Below are positions 1-6,454 of a stretch of 37,566 nucleotides of DNA, piece after piece. The stretch lies in contig JAFYPD010000092.1 of the NCBI GenBank assembly GCA_017547685.1, positions 1-37,566 of the forward strand, written 5' to 3'. A program made the position numbers and the translations under genes. Numbering within the stretch: position 1 is the stretch's first letter; every line of letters starts with the position of its first letter. This DNA is from Peptococcaceae bacterium (GTDB lineage: Bacteria > Bacillota > Peptococcia > Peptococcales > Peptococcaceae). The notes beneath the pieces are model-generated. The model ran no database searches and was not told the DNA's origin. It saw only the letters and a program-made list of their open reading frames with translations.

Positions 1-116
1 TATCCAGAGGTATATTCATTGACATATTCCTTGCTGTCCTCAAGAACATATGAAACAGTCTGACTGCCACAAATGAGAATAATAATTACAAGAAAATACC
101 ATGGTAGTTTTCGAAT
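1..116 (-). CDS. Partial gene for a membrane-anchored or secreted protein, N-terminus only
   Basis: An open frame runs off the left edge of the window. It reads IRKLPWYFLVIIILICGSQT and continues with a charged stretch, which is a typical short signal anchor or signal peptide. A strong AGGAGG site at 123-128 sits 8 bases before an ATT codon at 116-114, so the start would be the rare ATT. The nearby TTG and ATG alternatives are out of frame or too far inside. The gene lies downstream of the 59-aa membrane protein, beyond a terminator-like hairpin. The product is not recognisable from about 38 residues. Confidence 0.45.
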   Translation of the reverse strand, partial: MRKLPWYFLVIIILICGSQTVSYVLEDSKEYVNEYTSG

Positions 117-157
117 AGCAACTTCCTCCTTTATGGGATATTATACTTTCAGATAAG

Positions 158-197
158 TTAAAAAGCTGGTACATAAATTTTCCTGTAACAGCTTTTA
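158..197 (-). terminator. Intrinsic terminator after the 59-aa membrane protein gene
   Basis: On the minus strand AAAGCTG..TAC and GTA..CAGCTTT form a hairpin followed by a T-rich tract. It lies about 50 bases past the stop of the small membrane gene and probably ends the unit that starts at the LytTR-box promoter near 1240. Confidence 0.5.
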
Positions 198-246
198 CAT
201 TTTTAGTTTTTAATGAGATGAAGTTATATATTCATTGTTTATAACT

Positions 247-426
247 TTATTTAAAAAATATTTTTTTCATTAACCCAGCTACAACGAATACCCAAATGAC
301 AACCGATACAAAAAGCGCATACTTTATTGCTGCCGGACGCAACTCCATATTAGCATTCGCTGTGTGAACCAGTATAAACACACTAGTTAATGCAATGGTT
401 ATTAATAAAAAAACATACTTTTTCAA
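247..426 (-). CDS. Small hydrophobic membrane protein, 59 aa (candidate immunity or accessory protein)
   Basis: The frame begins at a TTG codon (426-424) preceded by GGAGGAG and ends with TAA at 249-247. The protein has a Lys-initiated hydrophobic segment (residues 4-24), a short loop with the sequence NANMELRPAAIK, a second hydrophobic segment (about 35-53) and a basic tail (KKIFFK), so it should be a two-helix membrane protein or a cleaved secreted one. It starts 35 bases downstream of the 241-aa secreted protein with no terminator between, so they are probably co-transcribed. Small two-helix proteins next to secreted bacteriocin-like proteins are often immunity proteins, but no family is recognised and this role is inference. 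Confidence 0.6.
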   Translation of the reverse strand: MKKYVFLLITIALTSVFILVHTANANMELRPAAIKYALFVSVVIWVFVVAGLMKKIFFK

Positions 427-460
427 TCATACTCCTCCATCCTGATTTAACTAACTTTGT

Positions 461-1186
461 TTATGCAACAACCCTATCACTAATACTATAATAAGGATTT
501 GCTACCCAGCCAATTGGAGTACATTCATATGTTTTTCCATTCACTTTCATACTCCATTCCATTTGATATTGTACAGTTCCAAATTGCACCATTTGATAAA
601 ATGCCAGGCTAGCAGTTCCGCCAACTGAAATTCCTACCCAACCAGCCACAATTGCCGGACCAATGGAAGCCAAAACCGCTCCTGCCGTTACTGCAGCCGG
701 AGAAACTAAAGCTATTAACCCTAAGGCGCCAGCAATAGCGGCACCGATTACCACTGCTTCTGCAGCCATGTCCCATTCAATCGTTACTTTATCAGTCCCG
801 ATTAAAGTCCAGCCAGCATTTGGCATTGCCACATCGTTGTTTGAGGCCCGAGAAATATCTTGAACATTAATATATGCCAATACTTCATCATTTAAGTATA
901 CAGTCGATTTTGCCTCATTAAATGTCAGTACATCAACGTTATTATTTTTTAAGTTAACTATATTAATCGTTCTTTCTCCAGCTTCGTTATAGCCGTACTC
1001 AAGAGTGTATTCTTTGTCCTCTATGCAAAGTGTTTCTGTATACCCTTCCGCATAAATATCCCCAACACAGGTTTCAATCGTACTTGCATTTGCTGTTTGA
1101 GGAAAAATACTACACATTAAAACAGTAATGACCAACAACCACGAAAGTACTTTAAAACTTTTAGAATAATATATACCTGTCATCAT
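461..1186 (-). CDS. Secreted protein with Gly/Ala-rich hydrophobic domain, Agr-regulated (bacteriocin-like candidate)
   Basis: The 241-aa product has a clear signal peptide (basic start, hydrophobic LLVITVLMCSIF, cleavage near ANA-ST at about residue 34). The middle (about 35-135) is polar and beta-like. Residues about 140-200 form a long Gly/Ala-rich hydrophobic stretch of glycine-zipper type (AAIAGALGLIALV, then GPAIVAGWVGISVGGTA), followed by a short C-terminal polar domain. An AAGGAG site 8 bases before the first of two ATGs sets the start. A signal peptide plus a central glycine-rich hydrophobic segment is seen in several large bacteriocins and pore-forming proteins, but I cannot assign a named family. 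The promoter at 1240-1310 carries the same tandem 21-bp boxes as the agr-like operon, so peptide-signal control is likely. Confidence 0.75.
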   Translation of the reverse strand: MMTGIYYSKSFKVLSWLLVITVLMCSIFPQTANASTIETCVGDIYAEGYTETLCIEDKEYTLEYGYNEAGERTINIVNLKNNNVDVLTFNEAKSTVYLNDEVLAYINVQDISRASNNDVAMPNAGWTLIGTDKVTIEWDMAAEAVVIGAAIAGALGLIALVSPAAVTAGAVLASIGPAIVAGWVGISVGGTASLAFYQMVQFGTVQYQMEWSMKVNGKTYECTPIGWVANPYYSISDRVVA

Positions 1187-1239
1187 ATTACATTCTCCTT
1201 TTCAATATTAATATATTTCAGAAAGCTTTCCCTGCACTT

Positions 1240-1310
1240 ACCATAGCAGATTCTTTTTCGTATTACAATACTTCCTGCATAACTAACCCTTCCAGTGTCA
1301 TAACTAACCC
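1240..1310 (-). promoter_or_regulatory. LytTR-type promoter (P1) of the 241-aa secreted protein gene
   Basis: On the minus strand two boxes of the form GGGTTAGTTATG (cores at 1299-1305 and 1278-1284) are 21 bp apart. After 9 bp comes a -35 TTGTAA (1268-1263), a 17-bp spacer and a -10 TATGGT (1245-1240). Two 9-bp direct repeats separated by 12 bp is the classic site of AgrA/LytTR regulators. The same geometry occurs at 4529-4594 and 8577-8664, which supports binding by the LytTR regulator encoded at 7780-8556. Confidence 0.75.
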
Positions 1311-1325
1311 ATAAATTAAAACCAG

Positions 1326-1352
1326 CCCACAAATTTGCAGGCTGGTATAGTT
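1326..1352 (-). terminator. Intrinsic terminator of the 183-aa protein gene
   Basis: Minus-strand ACCAGCC..GGCTGGT hairpin followed by TTTTAATTT, just past the stop at 1363. It separates that gene from the P1 promoter. Confidence 0.6.
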
Positions 1353-1362
1353 ATTCTGTAGA

Positions 1363-1914
1363 TTATTCTGTCGGTTTTTCCCATCCGGTCTGTTCATAGA
1401 ATTCATCCACATAACGGATTTTTGTATGGTCAAACTCTTTCTGCAGCTGCATAACATAATCGTATGGGTCTTCCATCGGCACAATGTTCAGCTTTTTTTG
1501 AATCGCTGCTAGTGTCTCTACTACCTCTTGACGATTGTTGTATTCCTTCCAGCTGTCTAACTCAAAAAAACTCAGGAACCGTTCTTTCTCAAAAATAATA
1601 ATCTGATGCAACGCATTGGTGGTTTTATACGTAAGCAGCATGCCTAAAAAATCAGAAAAATTTCTTGCCAGCGGATATACATACGGGCCGCCGAAATTTT
1701 CCGGATTCACCACAAACACCATTTCACCAAAGCCATCGATAAAACAATAGTGGATACAATTATCCCATCCAAAAATATTTGCACCAATTGGCGTACAGGA
1801 ATACAGTGGATGATCACGCTTTTCCAGCCCAATCCACACAGCATCAATATCCAGGTTCATATATTGCTCAAAAAGAGTCATCGTTTTTTGTTTCATAAAT
1901 ATCTTTTCTTCCAC
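1363..1914 (-). CDS. Hypothetical cytosolic protein, 183 aa
   Basis: There is no signal peptide or membrane segment. The protein is rich in aromatic and acidic residues (for example IFGWDNCIHYCFIDGFGEMV and ENFGGPYVYPLARNFSDFL). That style, with a Gly-Pro/aromatic core, recalls SMI1/KNR4-like or related immunity and regulatory folds, but the likeness is only impressionistic. The start is a GTG after AAGGTG; an internal ATG at residue 7 is an alternative. It stands alone between the P1 promoter and the Rpn-type nuclease gene and has its own terminator. Proteins of this kind in accessory clusters are sometimes immunity proteins for secreted toxins. Confidence 0.65.
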   Translation of the reverse strand: MEEKIFMKQKTMTLFEQYMNLDIDAVWIGLEKRDHPLYSCTPIGANIFGWDNCIHYCFIDGFGEMVFVVNPENFGGPYVYPLARNFSDFLGMLLTYKTTNALHQIIIFEKERFLSFFELDSWKEYNNRQEVVETLAAIQKKLNIVPMEDPYDYVMQLQKEFDHTKIRYVDEFYEQTGWEKPTE

Positions 1915-2007
1915 TTGTTAACACCTTCCCTGCCATGTATGTTCTACAATCACTATACTGTATCTACTGGTAAAAGGCAATAAAAATTCTACCTATTATG
2001 TAAAATA

Positions 2008-2030
2008 AGCCCGCAAACTTCGCGGGCTGT
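2008..2030 (-). terminator. Intrinsic terminator of the Rpn-type nuclease gene
   Basis: AGCCCGC and GCGGGCT form a hairpin followed on the minus strand by TTATTTTAC, shortly past the stop at 2048. Confidence 0.6.
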
Positions 2031-2047
2031 CTATGTTTCAATCCTCT

Positions 2048-2986
2048 TTATTCTTTTTTCACAGCTTCATACGGCACACTTTCTTCCGATACAATCGAGG
2101 CGCCGCTTAACACTGCCATCACATACTCCAGCGATACCTGAAATTTTTCTGCTATCACTTCCGGGCTCAAAACACCTTTCAGAGCCAGAATCAGTTCCCG
2201 CTGCTTTTTCTGTTCGCCCAGTTTCTCGCCTTTCTCCAAGCCAAGTTTTTCACCATCTTCAAATCCATCTTCATAGCCTTCTTCTTTGGATACCGCCAAT
2301 GCCTCATCCATATTCCAGCCTGATAACAGCATATTTGCCACCTCGCTTCCATGCGCCTCTAAAAATTCTTTCATGATATCATGTTCAATGCCATACGCAA
2401 TCGCCTGTTTAATGGCTTCTTCCAATGCAAGACCATCATCCAGATTTGCCCTGATTCGCCCGATAAACCGGCTGTATTCATTCAGGCTTCTGCTTCGCCG
2501 CACAATCTCTGCGTTCACTTCATAGTTGATATTATATATATCTATCTTCAACTCTAATTGCGGGTTTTCCTGCTGGAAAACAAAAGAATCCGACAGTTTC
2601 TGCACACCGTGTTCCGGATATCTCTCATTGCCGTTATACAGCACAATAAACTTTGGTACCGGAATCGGGATTCGTTTCTTTCTGTACAGTGCGTTAGACT
2701 TCATCAGCTTTTCATACACTCTTGCACTATATAAGAACAATCGTAATGCCATATTCTCGTTGATCGTAGACTGATGCTCGATTAACACAACGATCTGTCC
2801 ATCCAGTATAAATGATAAATCGTTAATCTGATTTTTATACAATACATCGGTCAATGTGTTGATTTCCACCGGCGTATCCGGCGGATACTCTGTTCTGGCT
2901 ACTGCATTATATACATCAATCAGCCGTTCTGGATTGCTCAGATACAGCGAAAACACACTGTCCTTATATTCTCTGTTTGCTGTCAC
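2048..2986 (-). CDS. Rpn/YhgA-type recombination-promoting nuclease (PD-(D/E)XK transposase-like family)
   Basis: The sequence from NREYKDSVFSLYL, through a conserved core with LSFILDGQIVVLIEHQSTIN, to a C-terminal region with the repeated pattern GEKLGLEKGEKLGEQKK is characteristic of Rpn-family proteins, which carry a PD-(D/E)XK nuclease domain. Family members cut DNA and stimulate RecA-independent recombination, and some act in phage defence. The start chosen is a GTG at 2986 because GGAGG lies 8 bases upstream; a GTG at 3001 would place that site inside the gene. The length of 312 aa is normal. The acidic/Lys repeat near residues 240-265 is a contingency-like region seen in the family. 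Hairpins with related GCCCGC stems flank the gene on both sides. Confidence 0.85.
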   Translation of the reverse strand: MTANREYKDSVFSLYLSNPERLIDVYNAVARTEYPPDTPVEINTLTDVLYKNQINDLSFILDGQIVVLIEHQSTINENMALRLFLYSARVYEKLMKSNALYRKKRIPIPVPKFIVLYNGNERYPEHGVQKLSDSFVFQQENPQLELKIDIYNINYEVNAEIVRRSRSLNEYSRFIGRIRANLDDGLALEEAIKQAIAYGIEHDIMKEFLEAHGSEVANMLLSGWNMDEALAVSKEEGYEDGFEDGEKLGLEKGEKLGEQKKQRELILALKGVLSPEVIAEKFQVSLEYVMAVLSGASIVSEESVPYEAVKKE

Positions 2987-3117
2987 GCAATATACCTCCA
3001 CGCTTTCTGTATTGATATCCGGATATACTATACTGGATTCGCGGTTCAGCAGGAAATTCCTTCCAGAATTATGAAAATCATTTCATTATCCTGATAATAA
3101 ATTCTTGATAGATGCGT

Positions 3118-3153
3118 AAACAATCAGCCCGCGAAATCGCGGGCTGATTGTTT
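3118..3153 (-). terminator. Perfect hairpin after the 145-aa secreted protein gene
   Basis: AAACAATCAGCCCGCGA and its exact complement are separated by two bases, giving a 17-bp stem. It sits 14 bases past the stop of the 3167-3604 gene. The T-run is weak but the stem is strong, and the element is symmetric, so it may act in both directions. Confidence 0.55.
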
Positions 3154-3166
3154 ACGCATTTAATAC

Positions 3167-3604
3167 TTATGGCTGTAATAACAAAGCCGAAACAGGATAA
3201 TCAATGACACGATTGCATAACACCGCTGCTGCCAGCAGATTTGCCATCCGGTCTGATACAACAATACCAGCCGTTATTTTTTGAGATTTTACATCCTTCT
3301 TTTTATACACTGTATATTCTGCAATCATTTTATCGTAACCGGCAATCAGATTCTGAATCTTTTCCCGTTCATCTGTAGTTGCAGCCTGTTCCAGCCGTTC
3401 CAGCAGCATTTTCTTCCCCTGTTCCAGCCCTGCAATAACATTTGTATTCTGTTCCGCCAGTTTGTCTTCAACCGTTTCGATGGTATCCACAGCAGGATTA
3501 TCCAGCGTAACCGTTACCAGCACAGCCGCCATTGCCTGATTAGTTGACCCCATAAGTATTGCAGTCAAAAGAAGTAAGCTGATAATCTTTTTTATCTTTA
3601 CCAT
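3167..3604 (-). CDS. Secreted protein, 145 aa, short paralogue of the upstream 268-aa secreted protein
   Basis: It has a clean signal peptide ending near QAMA-AV. The mature part contains VIAGLEQGKKML and EKIQNLIAGYDKMIAEY, which align with VIEGLEIGKAKF and VKIQEIITGYENMITEY of the product of 3637-4443, so the two are paralogues. A hydrophobic Ala-rich stretch (about residues 113-143) closes the protein, corresponding to the middle hydrophobic part of the larger one. The C-terminal domain of the larger protein is missing here. AAGGAGG precedes the ATG. The gap to the upstream gene is 32 bases, so the two share the P2 promoter. The function is unknown; a two-component secreted factor or a toxin with a shortened partner is possible. 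Confidence 0.75.
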   Translation of the reverse strand: MVKIKKIISLLLLTAILMGSTNQAMAAVLVTVTLDNPAVDTIETVEDKLAEQNTNVIAGLEQGKKMLLERLEQAATTDEREKIQNLIAGYDKMIAEYTVYKKKDVKSQKITAGIVVSDRMANLLAAAVLCNRVIDYPVSALLLQP

Positions 3605-3636
3605 AAACTCACCTCCTTACTTACTGCAAGTTGTTT

Positions 3637-4443
3637 CTACATACTGATAACTACATTATACGGCACAATGACACCTGCTGTCTGAGCCATAAACATTGCA
3701 TTTACAGCTGTTCCAGCGAGATTGTCATAGTTTAAATCTCCAGAACCAGGTGCAAAATCATATACATCATGGATTGTAATATTATTGCCTGATTTATAAT
3801 ATCTACAGCCATGAATTGCATAATAGCAATCCTTCTCGGCAACAGAGGAACCACCTTCAAATGCAGCTGCTAATGAAGATCCATCCTTTCCATTACGTAT
3901 TCTTACATACTCGGTTGTCTGATAAACATGGTTGATTAATGTAGGTCTATAGGTGCTGCTTTCCTTTGTATTTTCTTTTGCATGTGTCAATAGTTCAGCA
4001 GATAGCATATAATTATTTACAGAAAAAAAGGATACAATAGCCGATACAGCTGGAGATAATACTGGATGTTCTACGCCCAATAAATTTACGGTTTCTCTGT
4101 TGGCTTCAAACATTTTATATTCTGTTATCATATTTTCATAACCAGTGATAATCTCTTGTATCTTGACTTTTTCATTCAAATCCTCTGTTTGGTTATAAAT
4201 CGCTTGAAATTTTGCCTTTCCAATTTCTAAACCCTCAATGACAGTATACCCTTCCTTTTCTACCGCTGCTTCAATATTATTGAGTACTACAAGTGCATCT
4301 GTATTATTATTAACTACTTGTTTATATTGACTCTGCATATCTAATTTATCTACCGGTGTATATGCAAACGCTGGTACACAAGTAGTCATCATCATTGTAG
4401 CTGCTAAAGCACCTGCTACAGTTTTCTTAAATTTGTTATTCAT
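3637..4443 (-). CDS. Secreted protein, 268 aa, Agr-regulated, unknown function
   Basis: The signal peptide (MNNKFKKTVAGALAATMMMT, cleavage near AFA-YT) is followed by a helical, polar region (about 30-120) shared with the 145-aa neighbour. Next comes a hydrophobic stretch (about 128-152) and a C-terminal domain with two close cysteines (DCYYAIHGCRYY), the phrase ITIHDVYDFAP and an Ala-rich hydrophobic end. No named family is recognised. AGGAGG lies 8 bases before the ATG. The promoter P2 has the same tandem LytTR-type boxes as the agr-like operon, so this is a probable output gene of the peptide signal. A secreted antimicrobial or host-directed effector would fit, but that is inference. Confidence 0.75.
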   Translation of the reverse strand: MNNKFKKTVAGALAATMMMTTCVPAFAYTPVDKLDMQSQYKQVVNNNTDALVVLNNIEAAVEKEGYTVIEGLEIGKAKFQAIYNQTEDLNEKVKIQEIITGYENMITEYKMFEANRETVNLLGVEHPVLSPAVSAIVSFFSVNNYMLSAELLTHAKENTKESSTYRPTLINHVYQTTEYVRIRNGKDGSSLAAAFEGGSSVAEKDCYYAIHGCRYYKSGNNITIHDVYDFAPGSGDLNYDNLAGTAVNAMFMAQTAGVIVPYNVVISM

Positions 4444-4528
4444 ATACTTCGCCTCCTAAAGAATATAGAGCTTAGAGCTATTTTCGTTCACCGGCCGGTA
4501 AATTTTTCAGAAAGCTTTCCCTGCACCT

Positions 4529-4594
4529 ACCATAACAGATATCAATTTGTATTGCAATACATCCTGCATAACTAACCCTTCCAATGTCATAATT
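4529..4594 (-). promoter_or_regulatory. LytTR-type promoter (P2) of the secreted paralogue pair
   Basis: Two boxes (cores at 4588-4594 and 4567-4573) lie 21 bp apart, then 9 bp to a -35 TTGCAA (4557-4552), a 17-bp spacer and -10 TATGGT (4534-4529). The layout matches P1 base for base in spacing. The early transcribed region TGCAGGGAAAGCTTTCTGAA is also shared with P1. Confidence 0.75.
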
Positions 4595-4608
4595 AACCCA
4601 GAAACAGC

Positions 4609-4650
4609 AAAAAGGCTGGTGCATGAATGTGTATTTCATGTACCAGCCTC
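4609..4650 (-). terminator. Hairpin after the XRE regulator gene
   Basis: AGGCTGGTRCATGAA pairs with TTCATGYACCAGCCT around a short loop, just past the stop at 4664. It insulates P2 from the upstream gene. Confidence 0.55.
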
Positions 4651-4663
4651 TGGCTTGTTTTTG

Positions 4664-4996
4664 TTATTTTCTTTTGCGTATCTGTCGGTTTTTTGCCTTC
4701 AGATATTTTGCACATTCACACAAATACAGGATATCTTCATCGGTTAAACCTTCGGTTTCTCGCAGAAGTAAATAGACATTTTTATTATCTGTCTGCGGAT
4801 ATGCAAAAAACTCTTCCGGCGTAACATGCAGTTCCTCACAAATTTTCTCTAAAACATCTACAGGGAAATTTATCTTCCCGTTGAGAAGCTGCGACATGTA
4901 GCCCTCTGATTTTCCAATCGCGAAACTTAATTTTCTGGCCGCTATATTTTTCTCTGTAATAATGGCTGAAATTCGCTGTGCTATCCAATGCCGCAT
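4664..4996 (-). CDS. XRE-family helix-turn-helix transcriptional regulator
   Basis: The 110-aa protein has a typical XRE/Cro helix-turn-helix at about residues 8-62: IAARKLSFAIGKSEGYMSQL carries the helix pair, followed by NFPVDVLEKICEELHVTPEEFF. The C-terminal third is acidic then very basic (KAKNRQIRKRK). GGAG lies 10 bases before the ATG. It is transcribed divergently from the 168-aa protein gene, and a GTATC-T-GATAC palindrome lies in the promoter of that gene, so local auto- or cross-regulation is likely. The target is inferred from position only. Confidence 0.85.
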   Translation of the reverse strand: MRHWIAQRISAIITEKNIAARKLSFAIGKSEGYMSQLLNGKINFPVDVLEKICEELHVTPEEFFAYPQTDNKNVYLLLRETEGLTDEDILYLCECAKYLKAKNRQIRKRK

Positions 4997-5082
4997 CTTG
5001 TATCGCTCCGTTTCGGTTCTGTACTTCCACTAAAAGGATACTACATGCTATTCATTTTTATGTGCAGTGTCATTATCTATTA

Positions 5083-5111
5083 TTGATTATATGTATCTGA
5101 TACTGTATAAT
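5083..5111 (+). promoter_or_regulatory. Promoter of the 168-aa protein gene with an embedded palindrome
   Basis: -35 TTGATT (5083-5088), 17-bp spacer, -10 TATAAT (5106-5111). The spacer contains the palindrome GTATC-T-GATAC (5093-5103), a good position for a repressor such as the divergent XRE protein. Confidence 0.6.
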
Positions 5112-5143
5112 TTTATCATTCCACTACAAAAGGATTATCTGCT

Positions 5144-5650
5144 ATGACAACACACACCAACACAGTAAACAATTATGTACAGCAGGTGCTGCTCTCACAG
5201 GATACCCGCACGGCACAGCAGCTGCTTACCGATTTGTTTACCGACTGTATGAATACACTGGAGCAGGAGCCACACAATGTGCAGCGGTGCGCTGATGCCT
5301 ATGCCATACTACAGGCTTACTGCAAACTGGGGCTGCCCTGGCAGCAGCCATTTACCAACTTTTTGCATCGTGCGGAGCTGCCCCGGCCAGAACTGACGGA
5401 GCTTTGCTGTAAACCCACCAAAGAAGCGCTGCAAAAGCTGATACTGTGGCATACCTGTAAGAAAAATCCTCTGCTGCCGAACAAGCAGGAACTGGTTGCA
5501 CTGGTGTATGAAATTGTACACAGCACCGCAGAACAAAAGTACAATTATGTATTTACCGATGAAAAACACATTTACCGGCTATATTATGCACAAAACATCT
5601 GGCACTGGCAGGATATAAAAAAGCAGCTTACATGGAAGCTGAAAAAGTAA
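5144..5650 (+). CDS. Hypothetical helical protein, 168 aa
   Basis: It is a soluble protein without a signal peptide or membrane segment, apparently all-helical in the first 115 residues (many Gln, Leu and Cys), ending in an aromatic, basic segment (IYRLYYAQNIWHWQDIKKQL). AAAGGA precedes the ATG and a good promoter lies upstream. I do not recognise a family. It is transcribed towards the agr-like operon and shares a bidirectional terminator with it, so it is a converging neighbour rather than part of the operon. Confidence 0.65.
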   Translation: MTTHTNTVNNYVQQVLLSQDTRTAQQLLTDLFTDCMNTLEQEPHNVQRCADAYAILQAYCKLGLPWQQPFTNFLHRAELPRPELTELCCKPTKEALQKLILWHTCKKNPLLPNKQELVALVYEIVHSTAEQKYNYVFTDEKHIYRLYYAQNIWHWQDIKKQLTWKLKK

Positions 5651-5665
5651 TAACCACATAAACAA

Positions 5666-5721
5666 AAAAACAGCACAAAACGCTCCTGCAAAATAGGCAG
5701 AGAGCGGGTTTGTGCTGTTTT
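5666..5721. terminator. Bidirectional terminator between the 168-aa gene and agrD
   Basis: AAAAACAGCACAAA..CGCTC pairs with GAGCG..TTTGTGCTGTTTTT. A-runs and T-runs flank both ends, so it can stop transcription from either side. The agrD stop codon abuts the hairpin. Confidence 0.8.
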
Positions 5722-5861
5722 TAGTTTACGCGGTGTAACAGTTCTTCCGGCACGGGAGGCTGATAAAAGCCCAGTCTTGACATCATAGATACATCCACAG
5801 TACCAATCAATAAGGCCAGTGCTAAAAAGCTGTTACAGAAACGGGCAAATACGTGCTTCAT
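5721..5861 (-). CDS. agrD: AgrD-type cyclic lactone autoinducer pro-peptide
   Basis: The 46-residue peptide has the three AgrD parts: an amphipathic, partly basic N-terminus (MKHVFARFCNSFLALALLIG), a central signal segment, and a conserved C-terminal tail YQPPVPEEL. By comparison with other family members the mature ring would be Ser28-Arg-Leu-Gly-Phe32, cut before Tyr33. The cyclising residue is Ser rather than Cys, so a lactone instead of a thiolactone is predicted, as in the enterococcal Fsr peptide. The ATG follows a G-rich site (AAAGGGGGG), and the gene overlaps the end of agrB by 4 bases, which implies translational coupling. The exact N-terminal end of the mature signal cannot be read from sequence. 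Confidence 0.85.
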   Translation of the reverse strand: MKHVFARFCNSFLALALLIGTVDVSMMSRLGFYQPPVPEELLHRVN

Positions 5862-6454
5862 GCGTGGTTCCCCCCTTTCTTCTGGTAATAGGCAAATAAT
5901 AAAAAGGCAGCTGCAATGCCGTTGCCCAATGCAAGGCACAGTGCATACAACATAGCCTGTTTTGCCAGTAATAATACTATAAGCAGTATAAACAGCATTT
6001 GAAACCGCAGGCAGCGTTTCCGCATAACCAGCTTGCGGACTGCCGATACCGGCTTGTTAAAATGGTCAATGGGTGCGTACTTTATAGCTGTTGCTGTGCC
6101 GAACAGAACAAGGCACACTGCCAGTGTTGCAGACCATACGGCCGAACCTTCTGCCAGATGCTGCACGAACAACATACTGGCTATATATACTGCCCAGGTA
6201 AGAACAGTACAGGCTTTGTCGCTATTAGCATGGTATCCCCCGGCGGTATAGCGAAAGGCCGTAAAACCGATATAATACCATACCGTTTGCGGCAGAATGT
6301 GGAACCACACCGCCGCTGCAAACAGGGTACTGTAAAAGAACAGCTTGGCCAGCAGGCTGTCGATACAGTACACATATACATCGTAATCTTTTGGCTGCAG
6401 CAGCCCTTTTTGAACAAACCAGCTGGTTAATCGCATGGATAACTGATAGGTCAT
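5858..6454 (-). CDS. agrB: AgrB-type accessory gene regulator protease
   Basis: AgrB is a membrane cysteine endopeptidase that removes the C-terminal tail of AgrD and closes the ring. This 198-aa protein has the family layout of several membrane segments and the catalytic pair His75 and Cys82 inside the motif RYTAGGYHANSDKAC, with the normal seven-residue spacing. The start at 6454 is preferred over an ATG two codons earlier because GGGAGG is then at proper distance and the ATGA overlap with the kinase stop codon gives coupling. It is followed directly by agrD. Many clostridial and Negativicutes AgrB proteins have this length. Confidence 0.92.
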   Translation of the reverse strand: MTYQLSMRLTSWFVQKGLLQPKDYDVYVYCIDSLLAKLFFYSTLFAAAVWFHILPQTVWYYIGFTAFRYTAGGYHANSDKACTVLTWAVYIASMLFVQHLAEGSAVWSATLAVCLVLFGTATAIKYAPIDHFNKPVSAVRKLVMRKRCLRFQMLFILLIVLLLAKQAMLYALCLALGNGIAAAFLLFAYYQKKGGNHA

